From: Sipunculus nudus
Lineage: Eukaryota > Annelida > Sipuncula > Golfingiida > Sipunculidae
Assembly (NCBI GenBank): GCA_026874595.1
Contig: CM049311.1
Location: forward strand, 76,088,453-76,152,452
DNA: 64,000 bases
Direction of reading: 5' to 3'
Positions 55,701 to 60,134 of the stretch are shown here, in pieces. How positions within the stretch are numbered: the first letter of the stretch is position 1; every line of letters starts with the position of its first letter. The notes beneath the pieces were generated by a model. That model ran no database searches. It saw nothing but the letters and a program-made list of their open reading frames with translations, and was not told where the DNA came from. Position numbers and translations under genes: made by a program.

Positions 55701-58075
55701 AACATGCATGAATTATAACTTAAAAATATAAATGGTAAATTTTCATTCTTAATTGTTCTTAAAGAATATTTTTATTGAAATCGGACTTCCTTTCGGGTTC
55801 AAAATGACTTTAACTTGAAGAAAGTTGACTTGGACAAACACCTCAAGGACTCGGACTTGGATTCGATTTGCCTGGATTTGGACTTGCACTCGGACTCGGG
55901 CGATGAGAACTCGACTACATCACTACATCGCAGGAAGGGAGAGTGTTGAGTCGGACGAGATTGATGTTGTGAGTAATATCTGAACACATGGACTGGATCT
56001 GATGATAGGATACACATAGCCGTGGAAATCAAACTGATACCAGAGGAAAACCTCTATATGCATCACTTACTCCATCTGGTGGCTGTTTGTGAAGTTATAT
56101 GCATCACTTACGAATAAGCATTTTGGAAAAAGTTCCCGGGACACAAACATGCATGTGATACTGACATGAAACTTAAAAGTCCAACTTGGAAACATGTCGT
56201 CTTTAAAAGAGATGATTTTATAAAGTTACTAACCAGAAGGCGATTGCTTCACTTGTAATCGGTAAAGGACAGAGAAAGAGCGCAAACATCCGAACTCATG
56301 TACATGTTTATGTAATTTATATAATTATATGAAGATACCCACTGTTTAGGGAGGGTGCTCTCTCCCTGTTTGTCTCTTCTTCAGTTTCCCCGTTTACGGA
56401 TTCTGTTGGGGCTTGGTTCATCTCGGAGTTACTTCCTTTATCCCCAGTAGACTGGTCCTCCCCCTCTGTTCTGACACTCGACCCGTCCGGTATATTGCTG
56501 TCTGCGTGTTCTGTGGATAAATACCAGGAGGACATCTGTCACTGCATTGACTAGCTGTTATCCATGTCAGCTTTAATATCACCTGCACTGTCTGTATATT
56601 TAATTGATTTCTGGTACCTGTAGGTAATACCTGCTAAGAATGTTTCTTATAATGCTTATGTAATGAATGTATGATCTTGTTTATCTACAAGCTCTTAGCA
56701 AGCACGGCACATGCACCGATGTTGACAAGCAGAAAAAAAAACATATAATTAAAGGTGGTTTGTTGCATATGTGCGGAATTTGGAAAATCACTAGTTGATT
56801 TGTATAACATGCCACCAGATTTGTTCTTGTTGAAAGTCTTTTTATTATATTGGCGGGCCACCTACATGTTATAAACATATGGATATAAACAAAACGAGCA
56901 ACAAGTGTATCGTGCATGGAACTGGCATTTTCTGGCTTAGTTTTAAAAAAAAAAAGTTCAAATAATTAACTTTAGTCAATCAGTAGACGTTAGGTATCAG
57001 AATAGAGCCCTTTAAGACATTAAGGTACATAAGGTGTACCAGGCTGCTTAAAAATATACCCGAAATACAAGATTAACAAATGAAAAATATAAACTTGGTA
57101 ATTTTCTGATGAATTATAGTATGTCACACCAAAGGGTGCCCATTCATGATATTATTTGATTGTATTAGATAGTTTACTAATGTTAAGGTGTCCTGTTCAT
57201 AGTGTGAGAATAATAGAGCTTTTTTAATAAATGAAACATTGTATATTTTCTGCATAACTGCTTCTTCATGAATTGACAGGTCAGATTGCGCCTAAATATA
57301 CCCTTGCACACGGCAGATGCAAAAACGGGTCAAACAGTTCTGAATGCGAATTGAGTGTTCACACGACAGTTCATAGAGTCTGTGATAAAATGGCAATTAC
57401 GATCATTTATATCATGATATTTACGCAAGTGACACCAAGTAGTGATAGTTTACCTCTGTCAGAGGTTAACATTCATGACCCTGTCGACATGTATCGGAAA
57501 TTATTGTAATGATTTTATTCAAATGTTTTGCACGCTACCATGTTGGCTTCCATTTGAATTAGTAGGGGAGTACCTGGTTTTTTTTCTCTGATATGTATTT
57601 TGTTTTAAATAAAATGACTTTGAATATAAATATAACAATGTACATTTCTTGGCTTAGAAAATCAACAAAAGCATATCCATAAATACTATAGCGCGTATAC
57701 GTGTAGTAAAGATTATTATAGCTAGAAAAATATATACCAATGAATGGCTGTAGCGCTTACAATATTAATAAGATCCTTTATAAGCCTTTAATGAGGAGCC
57801 AGAATACCTCCAAAATTTATAAGACGCTCCTTTGGCGCCAACCAAACCCTCTATTAAATTTCATTAAAATCCTTCATACCTTTTAGTGGACAGTTGCTAA
57901 CAGACAAAAAAAACCACAACCAGACAACGACGATTGAAAAACACCTACCGTTTATGGAGGACGCGGCGTCCCTCTCATTTTCCTCAGCTTGTTCTGCCAT
58001 TGTTGGAAGCTGGATCAGCTCAGAGAAGGGCCTGTTATTTTCGTCCGCAGACATCCTCGTTTCAATGTTTCTTGC
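1814..58075 (-). CDS. Anoctamin (TMEM16-family) membrane protein, spliced gene of 29 coding exons
   Basis: Anoctamins are dimeric membrane proteins with ten transmembrane helices. They act as calcium-activated chloride channels or phospholipid scramblases at the plasma membrane or in internal membranes. Joining the 29 minus-strand exons listed separately gives one open frame of 1047 residues from the ATG at 58054, in the usual family size range; every intron has GT/AG ends and phases agree throughout. Family hallmarks in order: [38 protein letters not shown], the Cys-rich first outer loop, [65 protein letters not shown] and LIPDIP. The E843/D847 pair in [10 protein letters not shown] lies where TM8 calcium ligands occur in the family. 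I cannot say which paralogue group it belongs to, or whether it is a channel or a scramblase. The acceptor at 58075 implies at least one further 5' exon. Confidence 0.95.
2725..2938. mobile_element. Small hAT-like MITE (family C)
   Basis: It lies in the intron between exons 29 and 28. One end reads CAGGGCCAGATCCAGG; the other, read inward from the opposite strand, reads CAGAAGCGAATCCAAG. These imperfect inverted ends carry the CAG start of many hAT elements, and long G or C runs sit just inside both. No clear target duplication is visible (agcctgtc versus ctgtcccg). Confidence 0.45.
3162..3267 (-). CDS. Anoctamin exon 28 (TM10 start)
   Basis: Acceptor atgttttcag, donor gtgagc. Residues 947-982, [20 protein letters not shown], then [15 protein letters not shown]. 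The CRY-DYR-PPW-----Y----W-VLA-RLAF-IVFE pattern is conserved throughout the family. Confidence 0.98.
3478..3665 (-). CDS. Anoctamin exon 27 (TM9 and last outer loop)
   Basis: Acceptor ttacctttcag, donor gtaatc. Residues 885-947. [20 protein letters not shown] is followed by a GGGG stretch and [16 protein letters not shown]. Two N-glycosylation sequons, NHS (916) and NVS (923), sit in the predicted extracellular TM9-TM10 loop. Ends LC plus a split Arg. Confidence 0.97.
4081..4135. other. Perfect 12-bp inverted repeat with 31-bp loop
   Basis: GAGGGGACACCT at 4081-4092 is repeated inverted as AGGTGTCCCCTC at 4124-4135. It lies downstream of a C-rich tract (4014-4040) in the intron between exons 27 and 26 and could form a hairpin. 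No known regulatory or RNA family was recognised. Confidence 0.5.
4170..4427 (-). mobile_element. hAT-like MITE, family A, copy 1
   Basis: 258 bp, inverted relative to copies 2 and 3. The right end is ATTGACGCCCCTG and the left, diverged end CGGAGGCATCAAT. A C run lies inside the right end, and internal text such as ggaccaaagtct and aaatatatttc pairs with copy 2 read from the other strand. The target duplication is not convincing. Confidence 0.6.
4573..4625 (-). CDS. Anoctamin exon 26 (start of TM9)
   Basis: 53 nt. Acceptor catcattttcag, donor gtgagt. Residues 867-884, [18 protein letters not shown]. Matches IGIW--IL--I--L-V-TNA of the family; it joins exon 27 ([10 protein letters not shown]) on a codon boundary. 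Confidence 0.95.
5058..5210 (-). CDS. Anoctamin exon 25 (TM8, FPLAPL and [10 protein letters not shown])
   Basis: Acceptor ctctgttttag, donor gtaata. Residues 816-867. [20 protein letters not shown] is followed by [15 protein letters not shown] and ends [11 protein letters not shown]843 and D847 keep the Glu-x3-Asp spacing of TM8 calcium ligands. An upstream acceptor at 5236-5237 (cttacag) would not match the family or the phase. Confidence 0.98.
5650..5681. other. Intronic hairpin with TTTT loop
   Basis: ATGGGAAACAATGC and GCATTGTTACCCAT pair at 13 of 14 positions around TTTT. It lies in the intron between exons 25 and 24. It may be a chance structure or a remnant of a small inverted-repeat element. 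Confidence 0.4.
5794..5930 (-). CDS. Anoctamin exon 24 (TM7-TM8 cytosolic linker)
   Basis: Acceptor ttttctttcag, donor gtacgc. Residues 770-816, basic at the start ([19 protein letters not shown]) and ending [10 protein letters not shown]. The G-F-EY-EM-IQ-GF junction with exon 25 is typical, with Val split between exons. Confidence 0.96.
6441..6538 (-). CDS. Anoctamin exon 23 (TM7, GCLIELC)
   Basis: Acceptor gtattttcag, donor gtaagt. Residues 738-770, [20 protein letters not shown] then [23 protein letters not shown] is the family TM7 signature; its Glu (746) is on a helix that contributes calcium ligands in characterised anoctamins. Confidence 0.98.
7585..7645 (-). CDS. Anoctamin exon 22 ([15 protein letters not shown])
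   Basis: Acceptor gtgcttttag, donor gtattc. Residues 717-737, [24 protein letters not shown] is the conserved loop between TM6 and TM7. Joins exon 23 in phase 0. Confidence 0.97.
8666..8756 (-). CDS. Anoctamin exon 21 (TM6)
   Basis: Acceptor aaacaacctcag, donor gtaagt. Residues 687-717, [20 protein letters not shown] then [23 protein letters not shown] is the conserved pore-lining TM6 sequence. Confidence 0.97.
8995..9031 (-). CDS. Anoctamin exon 20 (37 nt, end of TM5)
   Basis: Acceptor taatctttcag, donor gtaggt. Residues 675-687, [12 protein letters not shown] plus a split Glu. Corresponds to the family's VY-K-A--LT--E segment after TM5. Many family members have an acidic residue just before VY, where this protein has Asn-Lys. 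Confidence 0.93.
9440..9604 (-). CDS. Anoctamin exon 19 (TM3-TM5)
   Basis: Acceptor gctctgattcag, donor gtaaat. 55 codons, phase 0, residues 620-674. [17 protein letters not shown] completes TM3 and [19 protein letters not shown] is TM5. A nearer-consensus upstream acceptor at 9672-9673 (cattttcag) would add an in-frame stop when joined to exon 18, so it was not used. Confidence 0.95.
10125..10171. repeat. (CT)n microsatellite
   Basis: Uninterrupted CT run in the intron between exons 19 and 18. Confidence 0.95.
10423..10497 (-). CDS. Anoctamin exon 18 (start of TM3)
   Basis: Acceptor tatgatttaag (a weak pyrimidine tract), donor gtgaga. 25 codons, phase 0, residues 595-619, [20 protein letters not shown] then VVLLM. 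The -EP--P----R pattern and the start of TM3 match the family, and the frame runs directly into [10 protein letters not shown] of exon 19. Confidence 0.9.
10904..10963 (-). CDS. Anoctamin exon 17 ([18 protein letters not shown])
   Basis: Acceptor ccttttcag, donor gtgagt. 20 codons, phase 0 on both sides, residues 575-594. The RP-FE-K----K-NPVT pattern is the conserved linker before TM3. Confidence 0.96.
12442..12524 (-). CDS. Anoctamin exon 16 (end of TM2, LEFWKR)
   Basis: Acceptor atttttcag, donor gtaatg. Residues 547-574, [20 protein letters not shown] then [15 protein letters not shown] followed by L---WD is diagnostic of the TM2-TM3 cytosolic linker. Confidence 0.97.
13027..13193 (-). 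CDS. Anoctamin exon 15 (Cys-rich outer loop and start of TM2)
   Basis: Acceptor ctttgctttcag, donor gtaggt. Residues 491-547. The [18 protein letters not shown] stretch carries the closely spaced Cys residues that form disulfides in the TM1-TM2 outer loop of the family. [17 protein letters not shown] begins TM2. Confidence 0.98.
13224..13274. repeat. (CT)n microsatellite
   Basis: CT run beginning about 30 bp above the acceptor side of exon 15. On the transcribed strand it reads GA, so it does not serve as a polypyrimidine tract for that exon. Confidence 0.95.
13502..13636 (-). CDS. Anoctamin exon 14 (TM1)
   Basis: Acceptor ctttttgcag, donor gtttgt. Residues 446-491, [20 protein letters not shown] then a hydrophobic run to [26 protein letters not shown] is one of the strongest anoctamin signatures. 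TM1 spans about 453-479. Confidence 0.98.
13937..14001 (-). CDS. Anoctamin exon 13 (WARFGSW, pre-TM1)
   Basis: Acceptor tttaattacag, donor gtgagt. Residues 425-446, [20 protein letters not shown] then I and a split Arg. Matches the [18 protein letters not shown] segment that leads into TM1. Confidence 0.97.
14789..14857. repeat. (AT)n microsatellite
   Basis: Near-pure AT run in the intron between exons 13 and 12. Confidence 0.95.
15668..15723 (-). CDS. Anoctamin exon 12 (AYPLHD)
   Basis: Acceptor tttattacag, donor gtaaga. Residues 406-424, [19 protein letters not shown]. The G-I-L---GVY-AAYPLHDG pattern is conserved across anoctamins and closes the N-terminal domain. Confidence 0.96.
16069..16223. 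repeat. 83-bp tandem duplication ending in poly-T
   Basis: The block gacatataatgtattacaaa occurs at 16081 and 16164, followed in each copy by tgg-caaccacat and a T run. Intronic, noncoding. Confidence 0.85.
16406..16515 (-). CDS. Anoctamin exon 11 ([10 protein letters not shown])
   Basis: Acceptor ctctgtag, donor gtaaga. Residues 369-406, [20 protein letters not shown] through DHYYPTLF. The F-I-D-TFF-NA-RS-VY pattern is characteristic of the cytosolic N-terminal domain. It joins exon 12 as Gly (G+GT). Confidence 0.96.
17207..17349 (-). CDS. Anoctamin exon 10 (cysteine cluster, FTADFR motif)
   Basis: Acceptor aaacttacag, donor gtaggt. Residues 322-369. It contains the compact cluster CCDCPCRC (Cys 333, 334, 336, 338, 340) and then [15 protein letters not shown], matching the family's FTA-FR segment before the FVIED block. 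It ends AT and is completed to Met by exon 11. Confidence 0.93.
17350..20958. other. Intron between exon 10 and micro-exon 9
   Basis: Contains a hairpin pair TAGCCCTAGC/GCTAGGGCTA (18912-18921, 18981-18990) with a nested GGGCTAC-A-GTAGCCC at 18903-18917, and a 14-bp palindrome CCCGGTATACCGGG at 20156-20169. I see no convincing exon on either strand. Confidence 0.5.
20959..20976 (-). CDS. Candidate 18-nt micro-exon 9 (DVAGTE)
   Basis: Acceptor tatgttacag, donor gtatac, the same unusual donor hexamer as micro-exon 8. Six codons, phase 0 on both sides. The polypyrimidine tract is weaker than that of exon 8. Like exon 8 it could be skipped without breaking the frame. Confidence 0.4.
21722..21742 (-). 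CDS. Candidate 21-nt micro-exon 8 (EKHVHGE)
   Basis: Acceptor tttatttttcag, donor gtatac. It is exactly seven codons, in phase 0 on both sides, and fits between exon 7 (ending MPIE) and exon 10 (starting EYENEE), where exons 7 and 10 also join directly in frame. It could be constitutive, alternative or spurious. Polypyrimidine tract and phase support it, but there is no homology support because this linker varies in anoctamins. Confidence 0.5.
23330..23679 (-). repeat. Tandem 178-bp duplication carrying a dead copy of exon 7's 3' end
   Basis: Two diverged copies lie head to tail at an offset of 178-179 bp (about 23330-23500 and 23510-23679). Shared blocks include tgacgtcataaa at 23421 and 23599, and ctctattggc at 23462 and 23641. 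The second copy holds the end of functional exon 7. The first holds its paralogue, read on the minus strand as [11 protein letters not shown], but the donor is TT instead of GT, so it should not splice. Confidence 0.8.
23640..23723 (-). CDS. Anoctamin exon 7 (HAPWE exon)
   Basis: Acceptor ttttctatgtag, donor gtcagt. Residues 281-308, [17 protein letters not shown] followed by [20 protein letters not shown] is a near-invariant anoctamin motif. Its last 33 bases and the adjoining intron have a degenerate tandem copy just downstream in the gene (see 23330-23679). Confidence 0.95.
23985..24251 (-). CDS. Anoctamin exon 6 (start of conserved cytosolic domain)
   Basis: Acceptor catccttatccag, donor gtgagt. 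Residues 192-280. After a variable stretch it reaches the family signature [16 protein letters not shown] at about 236-251, then a Lys-rich helix ([20 protein letters not shown]) and ends LQLETEERE. The RKIDYVLVY motif opens the anoctamin N-terminal dimerisation-type domain. Confidence 0.93.
25403..25445. repeat. (TA)n microsatellite
   Basis: Uninterrupted TA run in the intron between exons 6 and 5. Confidence 0.95.
29795..29854. repeat. (AT)n microsatellite
   Basis: AT run about 65 bp below the donor side of exon 5. Confidence 0.95.
29918..29964 (-). CDS. Anoctamin exon 5
   Basis: 47 nt. Acceptor tttacattgtag, donor gtaggt. Residues 176-191 read [16 protein letters not shown]. It is isolated between introns of about 5.7 and 12.8 kb. 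The call rests on splice sites and on phase agreement with both neighbours. Confidence 0.65.
31645..31835. repeat. Degenerate minisatellite of about 28 bp
   Basis: About seven imperfect units built on acacatgtagagatgactaac, with variable spacing. Noncoding and intronic. Confidence 0.75.
33664..33732. repeat. (TA)n microsatellite
   Basis: Near-perfect TA run of about 69 bp. Confidence 0.95.
36125..36176. repeat. (CT)n microsatellite with CTAT interruptions
   Basis: CT run with tatctcta interruptions in its left third. Confidence 0.95.
37395..37439. repeat. (TA)n microsatellite
   Basis: TA run; shorter AT-rich runs follow at 37799-37830 and 37866-37896. Confidence 0.95.
38223..38664 (+). mobile_element. 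hAT-like MITE, family A, copy 2, with perfect 8-bp target duplication
   Basis: 442 bp. The ends are CAGGGGCGTCAAT and ATTGACGCCACTG, inverted repeats matching at 12 of 13 positions. The element is flanked on both sides by gaggatgc (38215-38222 and 38665-38672). An 8-bp target duplication plus CAG/CTG termini is the hAT pattern. It has no transposase. C or G homopolymers sit inside both ends and a TA/TG microsatellite lies in the middle. It is the best-preserved of three copies. Confidence 0.88.
38890..39120. repeat. Minisatellite of gcttcctaaa plus poly-T units
   Basis: About ten units of roughly 20-22 bp, each gcttcctaaa followed by 8-13 T. Some units show ctttct or G-run interruptions. It ends about 20 bp before the left arm of the palindrome-array element and may belong to it. 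Confidence 0.85.
39178..39283. repeat. Left palindrome cluster (3 copies)
   Basis: Two taattcgtgcgcacgaatta units and one ttaatccgtgcgcacgaatta unit, separated by ggtgtgaaaaa and tttccaaggta spacers that recur inverted in the right cluster. Confidence 0.9.
39484..39545. repeat. Compound (TA)n(GA)n microsatellite
   Basis: TA run to about 39508, then GA run to 39545, inside the palindrome-array element. Confidence 0.95.
39709..40780 (-). pseudogene. Decayed, internally deleted LINE open reading frame
   Basis: Read downward on the minus strand, broken frames match the order of a non-LTR retrotransposon ORF2. First comes a pre-RT linker ([18 protein letters not shown], about 40580). Then comes the post-catalytic part of the reverse transcriptase ([20 protein letters not shown] ... 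[20 protein letters not shown], 40293-40120). Last is a C-terminal end ([20 protein letters not shown] then [13 protein letters not shown], about 39790-39709). The catalytic core with its YADD box was not found between the first two. Stops and frameshifts are frequent, so no function is expected. Confidence 0.7.
40842..40906. repeat. 65-bp near-perfect palindrome
   Basis: CTCATTGGCTA (40842-40852) returns inverted as TAGCCAATGAG (40896-40906). Between them are two tandem TTCGTGCGCACGAA palindromes. The whole block can fold as one cruciform or as two side-by-side hairpins. Confidence 0.9.
40967..41157. repeat. Right palindrome cluster (8 copies)
   Basis: Five consecutive units of about 20 bp (taattcgtgcgcac-gatta type), a spacer with ccaccttggaaac and tttttcacacct, then three more. 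Two units have the core GTGGCCAC instead of GTGCGCAC and remain perfectly palindromic; others carry one-sided changes (cggatta, ctgatta). Confidence 0.9.
41852..41903. repeat. (AT)n microsatellite
   Basis: AT run of about 52 bp. Confidence 0.95.
42747..42933 (-). CDS. Anoctamin exon 4
   Basis: Acceptor tattcaatag, donor gtgaaa. It encodes residues 114-176, from [13 protein letters not shown] to SDSPDWGAA. Ser, Asp and Arg are frequent and it is probably disordered, with several SP/TP sites that proline-directed kinases could use. It ends in phase 1 and joins exon 5 as Asp (G+AT). Confidence 0.75.
43625..46970. repeat. Direct tandem duplication, two copies of about 1.65 kb
   Basis: Copy 1 (about 43625-45262) and copy 2 (about 45263-46970) align nearly end to end. 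Shared text includes tctagatatcttctacgaca, the acacggcggttcaatggaac block, and ggaccg-ttgtaatagtgtc near both right ends. Copy 2 lacks about 23 bp near 46327 and has an extra CA/TA microsatellite. At its left it repeats a 72-bp unit (45279-45350, 45351-45421). No recognisable protein or transposon ends. Confidence 0.9.
45279..45421. repeat. Nested 72-bp tandem repeat
   Basis: Two virtually identical units, each ctgattcttaactttgaatg through acgcaatta, at the left end of the second 1.65-kb copy. A related diverged unit starts copy 1 near 43590-43720. Confidence 0.9.
50138..51271 (+). pseudogene. LINE reverse transcriptase, C-terminal fragment
   Basis: A 354-codon open frame starts at 50207; the same frame extends back through [13 protein letters not shown]. 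Further upstream, across a TGA at 50168-50170, is ILDLSRPF, so the LDLS-AFDTINH motif is split by about six extra codons. Visible motifs counted from 50207: [19 protein letters not shown] at 44-62, catalytic YADD at 74-77, the [12 protein letters not shown] region, [12 protein letters not shown], and a terminal [22 protein letters not shown] block. The fingers and the endonuclease domain are missing, so it cannot retrotranspose by itself. The long intact frame suggests fairly recent insertion. Confidence 0.93.
50138..51755 (+). mobile_element. 5'-truncated non-LTR retrotransposon (LINE)
   Basis: It begins inside the reverse transcriptase domain and runs through the ORF end at 51271. A 3'UTR of about 450 bp follows, ending in an A-rich tail of aaataaa-type repeats at about 51716-51755. 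A truncated 5' end and an A-rich 3' tail are the usual products of target-primed reverse transcription. The clade was not resolved; the C-terminus resembles CR1/Jockey-group elements. Confidence 0.88.
53091..53155 (-). CDS. Anoctamin exon 3
   Basis: Acceptor tttttcag, donor gtgaga. It encodes residues 92-113, [21 protein letters not shown], acidic and without a recognisable domain. It ends on a codon boundary and joins exon 4 ([10 protein letters not shown]). Confidence 0.75.
53156..56342. other. Intron between exons 3 and 2
   Basis: Contains family B MITE copy 1 and GT-rich stretches near 55085-55165. Otherwise AT-rich noncoding sequence. Confidence 0.6.
54362..54842 (+). mobile_element. 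Family B MITE, copy 1
   Basis: About 480 bp. The left end has CTTAAAGCTGCCCATTCACCTA; the right end read inward has CTTAAAGAGGCCTAATCACCTA, an imperfect inverted pair. The body includes gcgggcccccatatattatg and ataaacaaaac-agca, shared with copies at 56590 and 59395. No coding capacity. Superfamily not determined; no clear target duplication. Confidence 0.7.
56343..56510 (-). CDS. Anoctamin exon 2 (acidic, low-complexity N-terminus)
   Basis: Acceptor tatttatccacag; donor gtgggt, chosen because it alone joins exon 3 in frame (A+TG = Met). It encodes residues 36-91, rich in Glu, Ser, Asn and Thr (for example [10 protein letters not shown]), and is probably disordered. Anoctamin N-termini vary widely, so this stretch says nothing about paralogue type. 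Confidence 0.75.
56590..57020 (+). mobile_element. Family B MITE, copy 2 (diverged)
   Basis: Shares with copy 1 gttgacaagc-g-aaaaaa, the gtggtttgttgcatat block, ggcgggccacctacatgtta and ggatataaacaaaacgagca in the same order. Both ends are poorly preserved. It lies about 80 bp upstream, in gene orientation, of exon 2. Confidence 0.6.
57949..58075 (-). CDS. Anoctamin exon 1 (N-terminal tail)
   Basis: Acceptor ttttattttaag, donor gtaggt. It is open throughout; the in-frame ATG at 58052-58054 begins [13 protein letters not shown]. Residues 1-35 are hydrophilic and acidic with no membrane segment. It ends with one base of a Glu codon completed by exon 2. The seven codons before the ATG (ARNIETR) are also open, so translation may begin further upstream. 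Confidence 0.75.
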
Positions 58076-58261
58076 CTTAAAATAAAACAGCTGTCATTTT
58101 ACTTTTGGATACTATGAAAGGAAGAATAGAATTTCATGAACAAGACGGAACATCATTTGGGACATTCGGGTACATCACATGACCTTTCAACAATAAACAT
58201 GAAGAGACATATAAACCCGTAACTGGTGTGAAAAGGCAAAAACAAGACAACAACAAATATA

Positions 58262-58930
58262 CTGATTTCAGATTATCATCGCTTCAGACTACCCCCTGTA
58301 ACTTGAAATCAATTACAAATGACCCCCCGGTCACTTGAAACCTATTTCAGATTACCCCCAGGAACTTTAAACCTATTTCAGATTACCTCCGGTAACTTGA
58401 AATCTTTCCAGGTTACCCTTTGTTTCTTTGTTTCTATTTTTTCAAATTTTTATATTTTTTCTTCTGGATTCCTCAGATTTGAACTTTGCATATATCTTGT
58501 TTATGTATGTAATGTGTCATGCGCTTTGGTAAGAGAAAGAGTCAATATAAATATAATTAACATTATAATTATTTTTTTGCGAAATTTTATTTGTCATACA
58601 TCGATAACAGATTTTGAATCGTGTGTCTAACTTTTAACATATTGAAATAATATATCATGAGTAAAAGGTTTAAGAATTTATCATGTTATTAAATCAGTGA
58701 GTGGGTAATCAGAAAAGTGCTGATTTTACTTGAAATCAGGTTTAGGGAACCACTGAGGCGGGGGGGGGGGTTATCTGAAATCGACTTTAAATTACCTTGG
58801 AATAAACTGAAATGGGACGAGGGTTAACCGAAGTCCTTACAACGGTGAAGAGATTTTAGATTACCCCGGTAACTTGAAATTCGTTTCAGATTACCAATGC
58901 ATTCGGCTAACTTGAAATCCGTTTTATCCT
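58262..58930. repeat. Degenerate ~36-bp minisatellite in both orientations
   Basis: About four to five units around taacttgaaatc-atttcagattacccc lie at 58262-58415. Related units in the opposite sense (ggttatctgaaatcgac) occur at 58770-58800 and again in the forward sense at 58850-58930. Intronic. Confidence 0.75.
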
Positions 58931-59394
58931 ATACGCCCCATGATTTCTCATAACCCTTTCAAACCGTTGTTTCGTTATGTTCATTTACTTATAATTATTG
59001 TTATTTCCTTCTATTGGATTTCTCAGATGAGATTAAATCTTAGTATAACTTTTTATAATAAATTACAAAAACAGTTTACTCCAACATATCTAAAGCAGAT
59101 ATAGGATGTATTTCTAAATTAATCGGAAATTTATATAAAAATCAGCAGGTCTATTCACAAAACAACTGTACTTTTAGTTATGAGTCATACTAATGGAAAA
59201 AAAGTGAGAGATGGAGCGTTTCTTGATCCATTCAGCATAATGCCTGTGATCCCGAACCTATTTTGAAACACGGGAACGAGTTACCAAATCTCAATATTAT
59301 TCCAGCAATCAAATCAATTAAAATCTGAAATAAAAATTATGCTCGACAACTCTTAAACCCAACACAGTCAAGGTCATTGATCAAATGCAAAATT

Positions 59395-59712
59395 AACCAC
59401 ATTCAAAGGGGCCCAATCACCTATCTGACCTTTATAAACTAAAGGTAATCCCTTAGAGTTTTCTTAAATAGGACAGAAATAGGTGGATTGCACCGCACGC
59501 AGGCTGCTTGTGTTTTTTTTTTACATCAACATGTATATAATATGTGGGGGCCCGCCAAATAATAAAAACAAATTCAACAAAGGCATCTGGTGACAAGTCA
59601 GATAAAAAAGAGCTTTGCAAATAGCGTTTTGCAACAAGTGATCTTTCTACCTTCGCATATATGCATCTTACTACCTTAAGTCACATGTTTTCCCATAGCC
59701 ATGTAAATACTC
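59395..59712 (-). mobile_element. Family B MITE, copy 3 (partial, inverted)
   Basis: Read on the minus strand it matches the 3' two-thirds of copy 1: tgtgacttaaggtagtaaga, the gcatatatgcgaaggtagaa block, ttgcaaaacgctatttgcaa, gcgggcccccacatattata and the cctttaatttgtaatggtcag-type end. It stops about 10 bp before SINE copy 1, so the SINE may have inserted into or next to it. Confidence 0.75.
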
Positions 59713-59722
59713 TAAAAAAGCG

Positions 59723-60134
59723 ACCGGTTTCTGTGGCTCAGGGGTAGAGCGCAGGGCTCAAAGCCGGGAGATCGTGAGTTCGAATCTCAGCCGAGCCGGT
59801 GAGATTTTTCACGGTCGACCCCTACCCAGGGTGGGTGCACTGCAGGCCCAATGGGGAGACTGTACCCAACAGTCGGGTTTCACTCACAAACGAGTGCGCC
59901 TTTCGGGGGTTCCTCGGTGTTATGACCCAGCAATGGGGGATGAGACACACCCAGGACCCGCAGGAGTGAATCACCGAGCCTGGTTGACGCCAGAGCATTG
60001 TGTGCAAGCCCCTGTCACGGAGTCCGAAACCGGAATGGAAATTCTGCGGTTGTATATAGACTTAGTTAAGCAAGCATTAAAAATGGAGGCGGTTACCTCC
60101 ACCAAAAAAATATTTTAAAAAAAAAAAAAAAAAA
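59723..60134 (+). mobile_element. tRNA-headed SINE, copy 1
   Basis: The head (59723-59799) resembles a tRNA. The ends ACCGGTT and AGCCGGT can pair, there is an A box in tggctcaggggtagagc and a B box in gagttcgaatctc. The anticodon stem is not maintained, so it is not a working tRNA gene. A body of about 260 bp follows, including cgcctttcgggggttcctcgg and tagttaagcaagcatta, then a poly-A tail to 60134. RNA polymerase III promoters of this kind are internal. Confidence 0.85.

Noticed and set aside
59723-59799. Functional tRNA gene
   Set aside because: The A and B boxes are good but the anticodon stem does not pair and a SINE body with poly-A follows; it is a SINE head.
59774-60118. 114-codon open frame
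   Set aside because: It lies entirely within SINE copy 1, a noncoding element.
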